Positions 8,877 through 16,877 of a DNA stretch of 64,000 nucleotides are shown here, piece after piece. The DNA is taken from positions 928,127 to 992,126 of the forward strand of contig NZ_LMLE01000001.1 in NCBI RefSeq assembly GCF_001422545.1, read 5' to 3'. Under the pieces are notes generated by a model that searched no databases, was not told where the DNA came from, and saw only the letters and a list, made by a program, of their open reading frames with translations. This stretch comes from Pedobacter sp. Leaf41 (GTDB lineage Bacteria > Bacteroidota > Bacteroidia > Sphingobacteriales > Sphingobacteriaceae). The position numbers and the translations under genes were made by a program. The first letter of the stretch is position 1, and the number at the start of each line of letters is the position of its first letter.

Positions 8877-9995
8877 TTACTTGAAGGAAGCCTTTAACTG
8901 TTCTGCTGCATAAGCTTGAGCCGCTTTAGCTTCTGGAACAACAAGGGCCATTCCGAAAAATTCATGTGTTACGCCTTCATAATTTCTGCTATTGACCTTC
9001 ACGCCAGCGTCAGATAGTTTATTGGCTAATATTGTTCCATCATCATGCAAAGGATCAATTTCTGCAGTGATGATAGTGGTAGGAGGTAAGCCTTTTAGAT
9101 TTGCATTTACCAGCGAAATTTTTGGATTTTGTGCTTCAATCATTGTGGTTAAGTATTTTTCTGTAAACCAACCCATCATTGCTTTATTTAATGGTTTAGC
9201 ATTGGCATAAAGCTTATAAGATTCTGTATCCATATTTGATTGTGTAATAGGATAAATCAAGACCTCGTGTATAGGGATCATTATATTTTTATCTCTTGCC
9301 GTAATAGATACATTCGCTGCTAAATTGCCACCGGCACTCTCGCCAACAACAGCAATTTTCGCTGGATCACCATTTAGGCTAACTGCGTTTTTAACTACCC
9401 ATTCATAGGCTGCAAACGCATCATCGTGCGCCGTTGGGAATTTACTTTCTGGAGCAAGCCTGTAGGCAACTGATACCACTACAGCATTAACCTGCTCGGC
9501 TAATCCCTGTGCAGAGGCATTATAAACATCTAAGTTTGCAATAACAAAACCGCCACCATGATAATAAACAATCAAAGGATAGGGACCATTTCCGGCTTTA
9601 GGGGTATAAATGCGGACATGAATTTTTCCACCAGCAACATTAATGTCTTTACCGCTGGTATCAACTTGAGGTGCTGGAACTTTGATCTCATTTTGCTTTA
9701 CTAAATCCATAACGGCATCAGTTGGCGTGTGGTTTTTACGAGCAGCAGCTGGGTCTAACGTTTCCAAAGGCTGATCTCCATAACTCACTAGCTTTTCAAT
9801 TACAGTTTGCATTTCCGGTTTAATTGTTTTGCCCCATTCTGGCGGAGGACCAGCGGGTTTTAGCGCCACGACAGCTGACGAATCGGCCATTACAGAATCT
9901 GTAGTGTTTGTTGTTTTATCTCCACTGGTGCAGGCAGATAGTGAGATCGCCAGCGCAAAAAAGGCAGATGACAACTTTAATAGATTGGTTTTCAT
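8877..9995 (-). CDS. Lipoprotein alpha/beta hydrolase (HSL family)
   Basis: A 372-residue lipoprotein: a signal peptide ends in the lipobox LSAC with C22 as the lipidated residue, followed by a Thr/Ser/Asp-rich linker. The hydrolase shows the hormone-sensitive-lipase oxyanion motif HGGGF (146-150), nucleophile S220 in GESAG, acid D314 in IDPLHD and catalytic H344 in THEFF. It should be an active carboxylesterase of the periplasm or outer membrane, probably on short acyl esters. It is a single gene convergent with ku. Confidence 0.9.
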   Translation of the reverse strand: MKTNLLKLSSAFFALAISLSACTSGDKTTNTTDSVMADSSAVVALKPAGPPPEWGKTIKPEMQTVIEKLVSYGDQPLETLDPAAARKNHTPTDAVMDLVKQNEIKVPAPQVDTSGKDINVAGGKIHVRIYTPKAGNGPYPLIVYYHGGGFVIANLDVYNASAQGLAEQVNAVVVSVAYRLAPESKFPTAHDDAFAAYEWVVKNAVSLNGDPAKIAVVGESAGGNLAANVSITARDKNIMIPIHEVLIYPITQSNMDTESYKLYANAKPLNKAMMGWFTEKYLTTMIEAQNPKISLVNANLKGLPPTTIITAEIDPLHDDGTILANKLSDAGVKVNSRNYEGVTHEFFGMALVVPEAKAAQAYAAEQLKASFK

Positions 9996-10134
9996 AGGAA
10001 TTTTAGTTTTTATAAATGCTTTTTCTATAACGTTATCAAGAAGTTAGGGTTTCGTTTTACGTACAACCTTTTAGAATTTAGTCCCTTTCCAAACATCTAC
10101 ACCAATAAACTTGTTCTATAAAAAACTAAATAAT

Positions 10135-10503
10135 ATGTTAACAGAAATTACAGGGTTACCCGATAATGTATTTGGTGTGAGGGCTACCGGCGAAGTTACC
10201 AGTGATGATTTGAAGAACGTATTGCTGCCAGGCTTAAAACGAACGGCAGATCGATTTGACGAAATAAGGTACTTATTGGTACTAGAAACTGATGTAAAGA
10301 ATTTTACCGCTGGTGCCTGGGTTCAAGATGCTAAGGCAGGGCTACAAAATTTCACTAAATGGAAGAAAATAGCTGTTGTAAGCCACGAGAAAAGTGTAGA
10401 ATGGTTTTCAGATGCATTCTCAATAGCAACTCCAGGTTCATCAAAGGGTTTTAAATCAGATGAAATAGAAGAAGCCAAAGCGTGGTTAATTACTGAAAAC
10501 TAA
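10135..10503 (+). CDS. SpoIIAA-like STAS-fold protein
   Basis: A 122-residue protein of the SpoIIAA-like (DUF3478) type, with VFGVRATGEVTSDDLKNVLLPGL near the N-terminus and KKIAVVSHEKSVEW in the middle. Members have a STAS-like fold and no established enzymatic activity; regulatory or lipid-binding roles have been proposed. I placed the start at ATG 10135, because the alternative TTG 24 bases upstream adds a short tail not typical of the family. It is followed by a lysine-rich peptide gene and mscS on the same strand, so envelope-stress co-expression is possible. Confidence 0.72.
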   Translation: MLTEITGLPDNVFGVRATGEVTSDDLKNVLLPGLKRTADRFDEIRYLLVLETDVKNFTAGAWVQDAKAGLQNFTKWKKIAVVSHEKSVEWFSDAFSIATPGSSKGFKSDEIEEAKAWLITEN

Positions 10504-10614
10504 ATTAAATAATCAAATCTGAAATCCGCTCCATTTCACGCTGCAATCGGGATGAATAATTTAGGTGGCGCATGAAGTGAGTAGGGTTTTGTTACCTTAA
10601 ATAATGATAAACAG

Positions 10615-10767
10615 ATGAAAAATTCAAAAACTTCGGCAGAAAAAAGCAAAGCTACTGCACCAAAAGATGAAAAAGCAAAAGGAGCCGATGAAAAGGTTAC
10701 TTCGGCAAAAGACGCTAAAAAAGTAGATGTGAGCAAGGAGTCGCCTAAAAAAGACAAAAGTAAGTGA
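10615..10767 (+). CDS. Small lysine/alanine-rich peptide
   Basis: An ATG at 10615 opens a 50-codon frame ending in TGA at 10765-10767. The product is strongly basic and low in complexity: about 17 Lys, with Ala, Ser, Asp and Glu making up most of the rest, and no hydrophobic core. This composition, with Lys pairs spaced along the chain, looks like a disordered nucleic-acid-binding or histone-tail-like peptide. It is 9 bases upstream of mscS and probably shares its transcript. I do not recognise a named family. The reverse-strand frame over the same bases is not convincing. Confidence 0.6.
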   Translation: MKNSKTSAEKSKATAPKDEKAKGADEKVTSAKDAKKVDVSKESPKKDKSK

Positions 10768-10776
10768 GTTTAATTT

Positions 10777-11583
10777 ATGAAGATAGATTCGGATAATATT
10801 AATCGGTTTTACGATAAAATTTTTGATTGGGTAATAGCGAAAGGTCCGGCTGTTCTTTTAGGTATTGCTGTATTAATTGTTGGTTTATGGCTTATTAAAA
10901 TTTTTAGTAAATGGTCAAAAGCAGCAATGACGCGGAGGGCGGTAAATCCTTCGTTGACACCGTTTCTTACCAGTTTAATTATCATTACGCTAAGAGTGCT
11001 CTTGGTTTTAACTGTGATGCAAATTATCGGAATCCAACTGACGTTTTTAACTGTATTAGTTGGTGGTATTGGAGTAGCCGCCGGTTTAGCATTATCAGGT
11101 ACTTTACAAAATTTTGCAAGCGGCGTTTTGATACTATTGCTCAAACCATTTGTGGTAGGCGATAATATTATTGCTCAGGGGCAGGAAGGCACAGTAAAAT
11201 CAATACAGATTTTCTATACCATTGTGAAAACTTTCGACAACAGATCAGTAGTAATACCGAACAGTAAATTATCGAATGAAGTAATCATCAACATCAGCAA
11301 AGAAGGAATAAGAAGGCTAGATATTGAAATTAAGTTCAGTTACGGTATTGAATTCGAACAAATAGTCAAAGTTTTTAATCAAACGGTTGATGAATTTAAA
11401 AAATGCCTCAACACTCCAGAACGTAGAATAGGGGTATCGACTTTGGAAGATAGTGGTTACAAAGTGGCCATGAACATTTGGGTGAAAGCTCATGGGTTTA
11501 TGGATACCAAGTTATCTTTTCAGCAAGAGTTAATGAAAAATTTAAAAAATGGCGGGGTAAAATTACCTGGAATGCCAGACTAA
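10777..11583 (+). CDS. mscS: MscS-type mechanosensitive channel
   Basis: A 268-residue small-conductance mechanosensitive channel. Three membrane helices are visible (about residues 17-42, 58-84 and 86-118). The third is the Gly/Ala-rich pore helix with GGIGVAAGLALSGTLQNFASG, followed by the beta domain with KPFVVGD and VVIPNSKLSN. It should sit in the inner membrane and open under hypo-osmotic tension. The size is close to the minimal E. coli MscS. It is tail-to-tail with a response regulator gene, one base apart. Confidence 0.93.
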   Translation: MKIDSDNINRFYDKIFDWVIAKGPAVLLGIAVLIVGLWLIKIFSKWSKAAMTRRAVNPSLTPFLTSLIIITLRVLLVLTVMQIIGIQLTFLTVLVGGIGVAAGLALSGTLQNFASGVLILLLKPFVVGDNIIAQGQEGTVKSIQIFYTIVKTFDNRSVVIPNSKLSNEVIINISKEGIRRLDIEIKFSYGIEFEQIVKVFNQTVDEFKKCLNTPERRIGVSTLEDSGYKVAMNIWVKAHGFMDTKLSFQQELMKNLKNGGVKLPGMPD

Positions 11584-11584
11584 T

Positions 11585-11953
11585 TTATGCTTTCAGAAGT
11601 GCATAAATCTTGTCCATCAGCTCATCAATATTAAACGGTTTTGCCATAAAGTCATCTGCAGAAACTCCATCAAGTGTGTAATTAGTGGCATTATAACGTG
11701 CGGAAATCATTAACACAGGAATATGATTGGTTGACGCTTTCTCTTTCAATTCTTTCAAAAGAACTCTTCCGTCAATATCCGGCAGCATGATATCCATGAT
11801 GATAACATCTGGATTAAACTCGGATACATGCTCAATAAAATCTGCGCCTTTGTTTAACCCCGCTACATTAAAAGCTTCGCTTTCTAAAATAAGAGTAATA
11901 ACATCTAAAATTGCATGGTTATCTTCTATAACCAAAATGTTCTTTTTTGACAA
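11585..11953 (-). CDS. Single-domain response regulator
   Basis: A 122-residue CheY-like receiver with no output domain. The acidic pair is E10/D11, the phosphoacceptor is D54 (IIMDIMLPD), the switch Ser is in MISAR and K105 is in AKPF. The start codon appears to be TTG (complement of 11951-11953): no in-frame ATG is available, and a TATCTTTG promoter element lies 26 bases upstream. It is divergent from the phytochrome gene and may be a second phospho-target of that kinase or a target of another one. Confidence 0.85.
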   Translation of the reverse strand: MSKKNILVIEDNHAILDVITLILESEAFNVAGLNKGADFIEHVSEFNPDVIIMDIMLPDIDGRVLLKELKEKASTNHIPVLMISARYNATNYTLDGVSADDFMAKPFNIDELMDKIYALLKA

Positions 11954-11979
11954 GGTTGGGATGATTTTTAAATTTTGAA

Positions 11980-11987
11980 CAAAGATA
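11980..11987 (-). promoter_or_regulatory. -7 element for the response regulator
   Basis: TATCTTTG on the minus strand matches the Bacteroidota -7 consensus TAnnTTTG. By the spacing seen at the SRP RNA gene, transcription would start near 11975, leaving a 22-base leader with no ATG, which supports the TTG start. No convincing -33 element is seen. Confidence 0.5.
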
Positions 11988-12051
11988 AAATAAAAAATAA
12001 ATCTCTAAACTGAATATAGCAAATTAGAGTCATTCTAAAAGAACAGTAATA

Positions 12052-12081
12052 TTTGCCGTTTCGAAAATTCTAATACTTTTG
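12052..12081 (+). promoter_or_regulatory. Promoter of the bacteriophytochrome gene
   Basis: TTTG at 12052-12055, an 18-base spacer, and TACTTTTG at 12074-12081 fit the Bacteroidota primary sigma consensus. The predicted start near 12086 leaves a 14-base leader before ATG 12100 and excludes the GTG at 12085 as start codon. Confidence 0.75.
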
Positions 12082-12099
12082 TAAGTGCTAATACATCCT

Positions 12100-14310
12100 A
12101 TGAATAAATTTTCTGTTGATTTAACCAATTGTGATAAAGAGCCTATTCACATTCCCGGCAAAATTCAGTCGCATGGTTTTCTAATCGCTATCAATAAAAT
12201 TGATTTCACTATCACCTATATAAGTGAGAACACAAGCGATTATGTTTCTACACCAGCTAAAAATTTATTAAATCAGCCTATTTCGGTATTGTCAAATCAT
12301 TTCTCTCATGAACCTGATTTTAATATTGAAAACTTATTGAAGTTAGGGGTGATTAGGAAAAGTTTCGATGCCATTAGTCCATATCCCATTGCAATAAACG
12401 AAAAGCCATTTTATCTTATTATAAATACTTCAGTTAACGATTGGCTTTTAGAATTTGAGCCAGTAAGTTTACAATATGATATTCAAAGTTTAGTTGGCAG
12501 ATCGGCCTCTGCAATGCTGCAAGGTAAATCGGTATCGGCCTTATTAAAAGGAGCCGCTACCGAAGTTAAAAAGCTTATTGGTTATGATCGTATCATGATT
12601 TATAAGTTTTTAGATGATGGACATGGCGAAGTGGTAGCCGAAGAAAGGGAAGATCATTTAGAGCCATTTTTTGGTTTACATTATCCAGCGACAGATATTC
12701 CGAAACAAGCAAGAGAATTGTATAAGCTAAGCTTAACACGCCTAATTGCAGATGTTAATACCGATGATTCTCCTATAATAACTTTCAACGAAACCACCGC
12801 ATTAGATTTAACTAACGGAAGTTTGAGAGCTGTTTCGCCTATCCATATCCAATATCTAAAAAATATGGGGGTGTATTCGAGCTTTAGCATTTCGCTAATC
12901 GCAAACGGCGAGTTATGGGGTTTGATTGCTTGTCATAATTATAGTTCCAAATTTATCGATTATAAAGCTCGCGAAGGCGCTAAGCTCATTGGCGAAATTT
13001 TGTCTTCTGCATTGGAATACAGACAGGAAGAAGAAAATTCGGAAACAGTGGAATTATTCAATAACACTGCGAATGTACTATCTGAACACCTCAATAGAGA
13101 TAAGTATTTAATTGAAGCATTAACCAATTACGATAAAACGTTACTGAATGTTACTCATGGAACCGGTGTGGCAATTGTTTTCGAAAACGAGCTAAAAACA
13201 ATTGGTGAGGTTCCTGATGATGAGTCAATCTGGGATTTAGTAGCCTGGCTTAAAGATAATAGCGACGAATCGATTTATTATACGCATCGACTTTCCGAAA
13301 TTTTTCATCCAGCGAAGAAGTATAAAGACATAGCATCTGGAATATTGGCATGTTCGCTAAGTAAAGATCCTGTTGAAATTATGATTTGGTTTAAGCCGGA
13401 ACAAATATCGACCGTTAATTGGGCAGGAAATCCTGATAAACCCGTAACCGCTTTTGTGGATGGATTAGCGAGTTTATCTCCAAGAAAGTCTTTCGAAACT
13501 TGGTCAGAAGTGGTCAATAATACCTCCGAGAAATGGATGCCGGAAGAGATTACTTCCGTTTTACGCATCCGGGAAATCATCGTTGCTCACATTAATAAGA
13601 AAGCCAACGAGATTAGACTGTTAAATGAGAAGCTACAATCAGCTTATGAGGAACTGGATACCTTTAGTTATACCATTTCTCACGATTTGAGAACACCACT
13701 TACCTCTATAAAAACCTATGCAGAGCTGATGTTGAAAAACAAAACGCTGGATGATAAGGGAAAAAACATGCTGGATAGGATTATTAACAGTGCTAACAAA
13801 ATGAATTTTCTAATCAAGGAGATTTTAAATTTAGCTCGCGTGGGCCGTTCTGAGATCGTTTTTGAGACGGTAAATATGCAATCGTTACTAGCTGAAGTTA
13901 GTGCTGAGGTGTGGTCGGCTTTTAAAGCAGACAATGCCGAATTGATTTTAGGGCAATTGGTTGATCTGAAAGGTGATAAAACAATGATCGCTCAAGTTTT
14001 TACAAATCTTATCAGCAATGCTGTAAAATACTCATCAATGGTTAAAAGCCCTAAAATTGAAGTGAGTGCTGTTATAGATGGTGGAGAAACTATTTATGCG
14101 ATTAAAGATAATGGTATGGGAATTGATAACCGTTATTACGACAGGGTCTTTGAGCTTTTTAAGCGCATGGAAAATGTTAAGGATATTGAGGGAACAGGTG
14201 TGGGTTTAGCCATTGTAAAAAGAATAGTTGAAAGACATAATGGTAGGGTTTGGTTTGAAAGCAAACTTCATGTAGGTTCGACGTTTTATGTGGCTTTTAA
14301 AAATAAATAG
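12100..14310 (+). CDS. bphP: Bacteriophytochrome histidine kinase
   Basis: A 736-residue red/far-red photoreceptor with PAS (about 1-115), GAF (about 130-305), PHY (about 315-490), HisKA and HATPase_c domains. C11, in the motif NCDKEPIHIPG, corresponds to the biliverdin-attaching Cys of bacteriophytochromes. The chromophore-pocket motif reads PATDIP (196-201; usual PASDIP) and keeps the key Asp (D199). The phosphoacceptor is H528 in SHDLRTP, and the ATP-binding domain shows NAVKYS, DNGMGI and GTGVGLAIVK. It is cytoplasmic. A receiver gene follows after one base and a heme oxygenase follows that, the expected partner and chromophore maker. Confidence 0.96.
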   Translation: MNKFSVDLTNCDKEPIHIPGKIQSHGFLIAINKIDFTITYISENTSDYVSTPAKNLLNQPISVLSNHFSHEPDFNIENLLKLGVIRKSFDAISPYPIAINEKPFYLIINTSVNDWLLEFEPVSLQYDIQSLVGRSASAMLQGKSVSALLKGAATEVKKLIGYDRIMIYKFLDDGHGEVVAEEREDHLEPFFGLHYPATDIPKQARELYKLSLTRLIADVNTDDSPIITFNETTALDLTNGSLRAVSPIHIQYLKNMGVYSSFSISLIANGELWGLIACHNYSSKFIDYKAREGAKLIGEILSSALEYRQEEENSETVELFNNTANVLSEHLNRDKYLIEALTNYDKTLLNVTHGTGVAIVFENELKTIGEVPDDESIWDLVAWLKDNSDESIYYTHRLSEIFHPAKKYKDIASGILACSLSKDPVEIMIWFKPEQISTVNWAGNPDKPVTAFVDGLASLSPRKSFETWSEVVNNTSEKWMPEEITSVLRIREIIVAHINKKANEIRLLNEKLQSAYEELDTFSYTISHDLRTPLTSIKTYAELMLKNKTLDDKGKNMLDRIINSANKMNFLIKEILNLARVGRSEIVFETVNMQSLLAEVSAEVWSAFKADNAELILGQLVDLKGDKTMIAQVFTNLISNAVKYSSMVKSPKIEVSAVIDGGETIYAIKDNGMGIDNRYYDRVFELFKRMENVKDIEGTGVGLAIVKRIVERHNGRVWFESKLHVGSTFYVAFKNK

Positions 14311-14311
14311 A

Positions 14312-14728
14312 ATGACGCCAGACATATTTTATGTAGAAGATGATACGGATTATGCATTTTTTATGCAGAACGCCGTTCAAGAAGTTAAAGAAACACTAAA
14401 TTTAAGTATTGTAGAAGACGGCAAAGAGGCTTTGGAAAAATTGCAGGCTTTCGCTGATACTAAAACAAAACCGAAATTAATTTTATTGGATTTAAACTTA
14501 CCAGGTTTGTCTGGGTTAGATTTACTGAAATTTATTAGAGATATTCCTTACTTAAAATCTGTTCCGGTGATTTTATTCTCCACCTCAGATCATCCGGATG
14601 ATGTAAAAGCATCAATAGAGTTTGGTGCCAATGCTTATTTAACCAAACCCGATGGCTATGATAACTTACTGAAATGTGTTCATTCCGTACACGATTTTTG
14701 GTTTAACCAGCATTTACGTTTAAATTAA
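14312..14728 (+). CDS. Response regulator paired with phytochrome
   Basis: A 138-residue single-domain receiver of the Rcp1-like type commonly paired with phytochromes. The acidic pocket has E9/D10/D11, the phosphoacceptor is D60 (LILLDLNLPG), the switch Ser/Thr is in LFSTSDH and the conserved Lys is K112 (LTKPDGYD). ATG 14312 starts one base after the bphP stop, so the two are translationally adjacent in one operon. With no output domain, it probably passes the light signal by protein contact. Confidence 0.92.
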   Translation: MTPDIFYVEDDTDYAFFMQNAVQEVKETLNLSIVEDGKEALEKLQAFADTKTKPKLILLDLNLPGLSGLDLLKFIRDIPYLKSVPVILFSTSDHPDDVKASIEFGANAYLTKPDGYDNLLKCVHSVHDFWFNQHLRLN

Positions 14729-14749
14729 TTTTTTTTAGATATAACAATA

Positions 14750-14784
14750 AAGATTCGGGCTTCAATCCGAATCTTTTCTTTTTT
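14750..14784 (+). terminator. Terminator after the bphP/response-regulator operon
   Basis: A 9-bp stem (AAGATTCGG with CCGAATCTT) and 8-base loop, followed by TTCTTTTTT. It separates the two-gene operon from the heme oxygenase gene, which may be reached by read-through or have its own promoter. Confidence 0.85.
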
Positions 14785-14812
14785 ACAATTTAATTTTAGA
14801 TATCACCTAAAT

Positions 14813-15397
14813 ATGATTGCCAATTTATTGAGAACGGAAACCGCTGAAAATCATGCGGCATTAGAATCTTTAATGTTCGTAAATGAAATTATGAACAATA
14901 CATTAAGCATTGAGAACTATAAAAAACTACTAACCATTAATTACATTATACATCAAAAATTAGAAAATAAGTTAGCCAATATGTTAGATAATGATTTGGC
15001 TGATCGATTGGATATGAAGAACAGACTAAAGTTAGCTGCGTTGGAAAAGGACCTGGCGTATTGGCAAATTGATAGTTTGACTTTGCCAGCGCTTAACTTC
15101 GAATTATTTGTGGCTGAAAAAAACAATGCAGAAGTATTAGGCGCATTATATGTGTTGGAAGGTGCTACACTGGGTGGAAACGTAATTAAAAAGCATATTT
15201 TGGCTAACCCTAATTTTTCTAATCACGAAGGCGGTTTAAACTATTATGGTGTTTATGGGGAAGAGTTAGGCTCAAAATGGAAAAATTTTGTAACTATACT
15301 GAATGAAAGTGTTATAAGTGCTGATTACGAGCGATGCGTTAGAAGCGCTAATGAAACCTTTAATAATTTGATCAAGTTATCAAAACAGCTAAATTAG
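14813..15397 (+). CDS. bphO: Biliverdin-producing heme oxygenase
   Basis: A 194-residue bacterial heme oxygenase. H14 in ETAENHAALE is in the position of the proximal heme ligand, and ALYVLEGATLGGN matches the conserved distal-helix segment of BphO-type enzymes, with the flexible glycines over the heme. It would open heme to biliverdin, CO and iron, and biliverdin is the chromophore that attaches to the phytochrome Cys. The gene follows the bphP operon behind a terminator. Length and motifs suggest a functional enzyme. Confidence 0.88.
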   Translation: MIANLLRTETAENHAALESLMFVNEIMNNTLSIENYKKLLTINYIIHQKLENKLANMLDNDLADRLDMKNRLKLAALEKDLAYWQIDSLTLPALNFELFVAEKNNAEVLGALYVLEGATLGGNVIKKHILANPNFSNHEGGLNYYGVYGEELGSKWKNFVTILNESVISADYERCVRSANETFNNLIKLSKQLN

Positions 15398-15580
15398 GTT
15401 TTCAAATTCGGCCTGATAAAATCGAAAAAATACATCTATAATACTGCTAAGGCATTTTTTTGATTGTTAGAATGTGCAAAACTTCTTTCAAATTAAAATT
15501 TGCTTTCTGTTGTTAATTCAAGGTAAATATGTATTATTGAAAAAAATAAATTTTTTAAACCTTAAAAACATCAATTAGCG

Positions 15581-15760
15581 ATGGAAAAATTCTCAAAAGT
15601 TAAAGCTGCTGTTGCTGCGATTGAAGCAGATGTAGAAAAATTTTATAATGCTGGCAATGCAGCTGCTGGTACTCGTGTGCGTAAAGCAATGCAAGATCTT
15701 AAAGTTTTAGCACAAGAAATCCGTGCAGAAGTAACTGACAAGAAAAACTCTGGAAAATAA
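15581..15760 (+). CDS. Histone H1-like protein (Hc1 family)
   Basis: A 59-residue protein from ATG 15581 to TAA 15758-15760. The sequence (KFSKVKAAVAAIEADVEKF, then RVRKAMQDLKVLAQEIRAEV) fits the short histone H1-like proteins found throughout Bacteroidota: an amphipathic helical core with a basic Lys/Gly-ending tail. It probably binds and compacts DNA or organises the nucleoid. It is monocistronic, with a strong terminator 18 bases downstream, as expected for an abundant small protein. Confidence 0.85.
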   Translation: MEKFSKVKAAVAAIEADVEKFYNAGNAAAGTRVRKAMQDLKVLAQEIRAEVTDKKNSGK

Positions 15761-15778
15761 TATTTCGCGAGTAAGAAC

Positions 15779-15810
15779 AAAAAGGGTTTCGGTATGCCGG
15801 AGCCCTTTTT
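15779..15810 (+). terminator. Terminator of the histone H1-like gene
   Basis: AAAAAGGGTTTCGG pairs with CCGGAGCCCTTTTT (G-U and one mismatch tolerated) around a TATG loop, ending in five T. Confidence 0.85.
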
Positions 15811-16119
15811 GCGTTTAGTGCATTTTGAGTAGCTATCGTTATCCCAAACTTACTATCTGCAAAAGAGTGGCAAATCTCAATCATTAGTTTGCAGTTTGTA
15901 ACGTTACTAACGCTAACAGTCAATTTGCTTATTAAAGTTAGTAACTTTTAAAAGACAGTTTGGGAATTAGCATGTGACAATGTAACAATAGAGCAATTCA
16001 ACAATTAACCCAAAGCCCTATAAAAGATAAAGCTCCCCATCGCGGGGAGCATCTATCCAACTAACAAAACATATTTTTAATTTGAGGGCAATTAATTCAA
16101 GTGATCTTTTTTTAACTAA
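15811..16119. other. Gene-less stretch between H1-like and HmuY genes
   Basis: No convincing reading frame is present. The stretch contains several copies of the words GTTAGTAAC and its complement, an AT-rich purine-biased tract around 15970-16010, and the minus-strand terminator at 16021-16050. A reverse-strand frame of about 74 codons overlapping the histone gene has no recognisable features. Confidence 0.5.
16021..16050 (-). terminator. Terminator of the HmuY/TonB operon
   Basis: GCTCCCC/GGGGAGC forms a 7-bp stem (16032-16038 and 16044-16050). Read on the minus strand it is followed by the U-rich tail TTTATCTTTTA. It closes the minus-strand heme uptake operon. Confidence 0.7.
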
Positions 16120-16256
16120 TTAATATTCGATTACAGGTTTGCCGCGTGTGCCGCCATCGCGAAATAAAGCTGTAGAATTTTGATTTATACACTTTACCGG
16201 TAGCAACTTTTACAACATAGAAAAATTTTGATTCAACATAATTATTTGTTAACTGT
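16120..16256 (-). pseudogene. C-terminal remnant of a second HmuY-like gene, frameshifted
   Basis: Just downstream of the intact HmuY gene, in another minus-strand frame, the bases encode a beta-strand-rich tail containing FFYVVKVATGKVYKSKFYSF. After a one-base shift it continues as FRDGGTRGKPVIEY and a stop (TAA, complement of 16120-16122). The arrangement strand, GK-Y-K, SF, G-RG-P-EY is the usual end of HmuY heme-binding proteins, but from a different branch than the intact neighbour. No start codon or upstream half remains. I read it as the leftover of a duplicated or replaced hmuY. The resemblance is by pattern, not by alignment search. Confidence 0.5.
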
Positions 16257-16844
16257 TTATTTTAAATTAGTTGTACCATCAGCTTGATAGGCAAATTGAA
16301 AGGTATAGTATGAAGAAGCTGGTCTCGTTGCTAGATCAGCAAAGGCAGCAGTACTGGTATTTGGGTTTCCTTTATAATAACTTATCATTTCAACTTTAGC
16401 ATACTTACTATCAGTAGTTTTTATCAAAATAATTTTACCAGAAACTGGAAAAATAGCATGATTAGGTACTGACGTAGTACCAGTATATGTATACCAATTG
16501 GCTACATTCCCAACTACATAACCAGATGTTGGTGCAGTAGTATATGAACTAAAAATACCATCAGCTAATTGAACAGATCCACTTGTTGCAATAGTTGTAG
16601 TAGAGAAACTTATATCCCATGCTTCTGTTGATTTTACCTCTTTATTTAAAGCTAAACTATAATAGACTGTCCCTTTTGGAAGACCTGATATTGCATCTAG
16701 GGGAGGGTGAAGATCGTTTACTTTATTAACTTTTAGATCTGCTTTTACCACAGGCGCTGTGTCACTATCTTTTTTACATGATGCAAAAGCCATAATTAAT
16801 AAGCCTAATACTAATCCAATGGTAATTTTTCTAATTGATTTCAT
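16257..16844 (-). CDS. hmuY: HmuY-family heme-binding lipoprotein
   Basis: A 195-residue lipoprotein: signal peptide with lipobox FASC, C23 lipidated. The mature protein has family features: WDISFSTTTIATSGS, the IFSSYTTAPTSGY loop, NHAIFPVSGKIILIKTTDSKYAKVEMISYYKG, and the ending SSYYTFQFAYQADGTTN. HmuY proteins are outer-membrane-anchored hemophores that pass heme to a TonB-dependent receptor; such a receptor gene lies 33 bases upstream in the same operon. Heme specificity is inferred from family and context; Bacteroidota also use HmuY-like proteins for other iron ligands. Confidence 0.82.
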   Translation of the reverse strand: MKSIRKITIGLVLGLLIMAFASCKKDSDTAPVVKADLKVNKVNDLHPPLDAISGLPKGTVYYSLALNKEVKSTEAWDISFSTTTIATSGSVQLADGIFSSYTTAPTSGYVVGNVANWYTYTGTTSVPNHAIFPVSGKIILIKTTDSKYAKVEMISYYKGNPNTSTAAFADLATRPASSYYTFQFAYQADGTTNLK

Positions 16845-16877
16845 TTTAATTGTTTATTTAATTTATATTTATTTAGA

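Noticed and set aside
10536..10757. Minus-strand frame of 73 codons over the lysine-rich peptide
   Set aside because: It is the reverse of a Lys-codon-rich gene, which naturally yields a Ser/Phe-rich frame. The plus-strand peptide has the better start, spacing and operon context.
15699..15923. Minus-strand frame of 74 codons across the histone gene and its terminator
   Set aside because: It covers a strong terminator and the end of the real small gene, and its product has no recognisable features.
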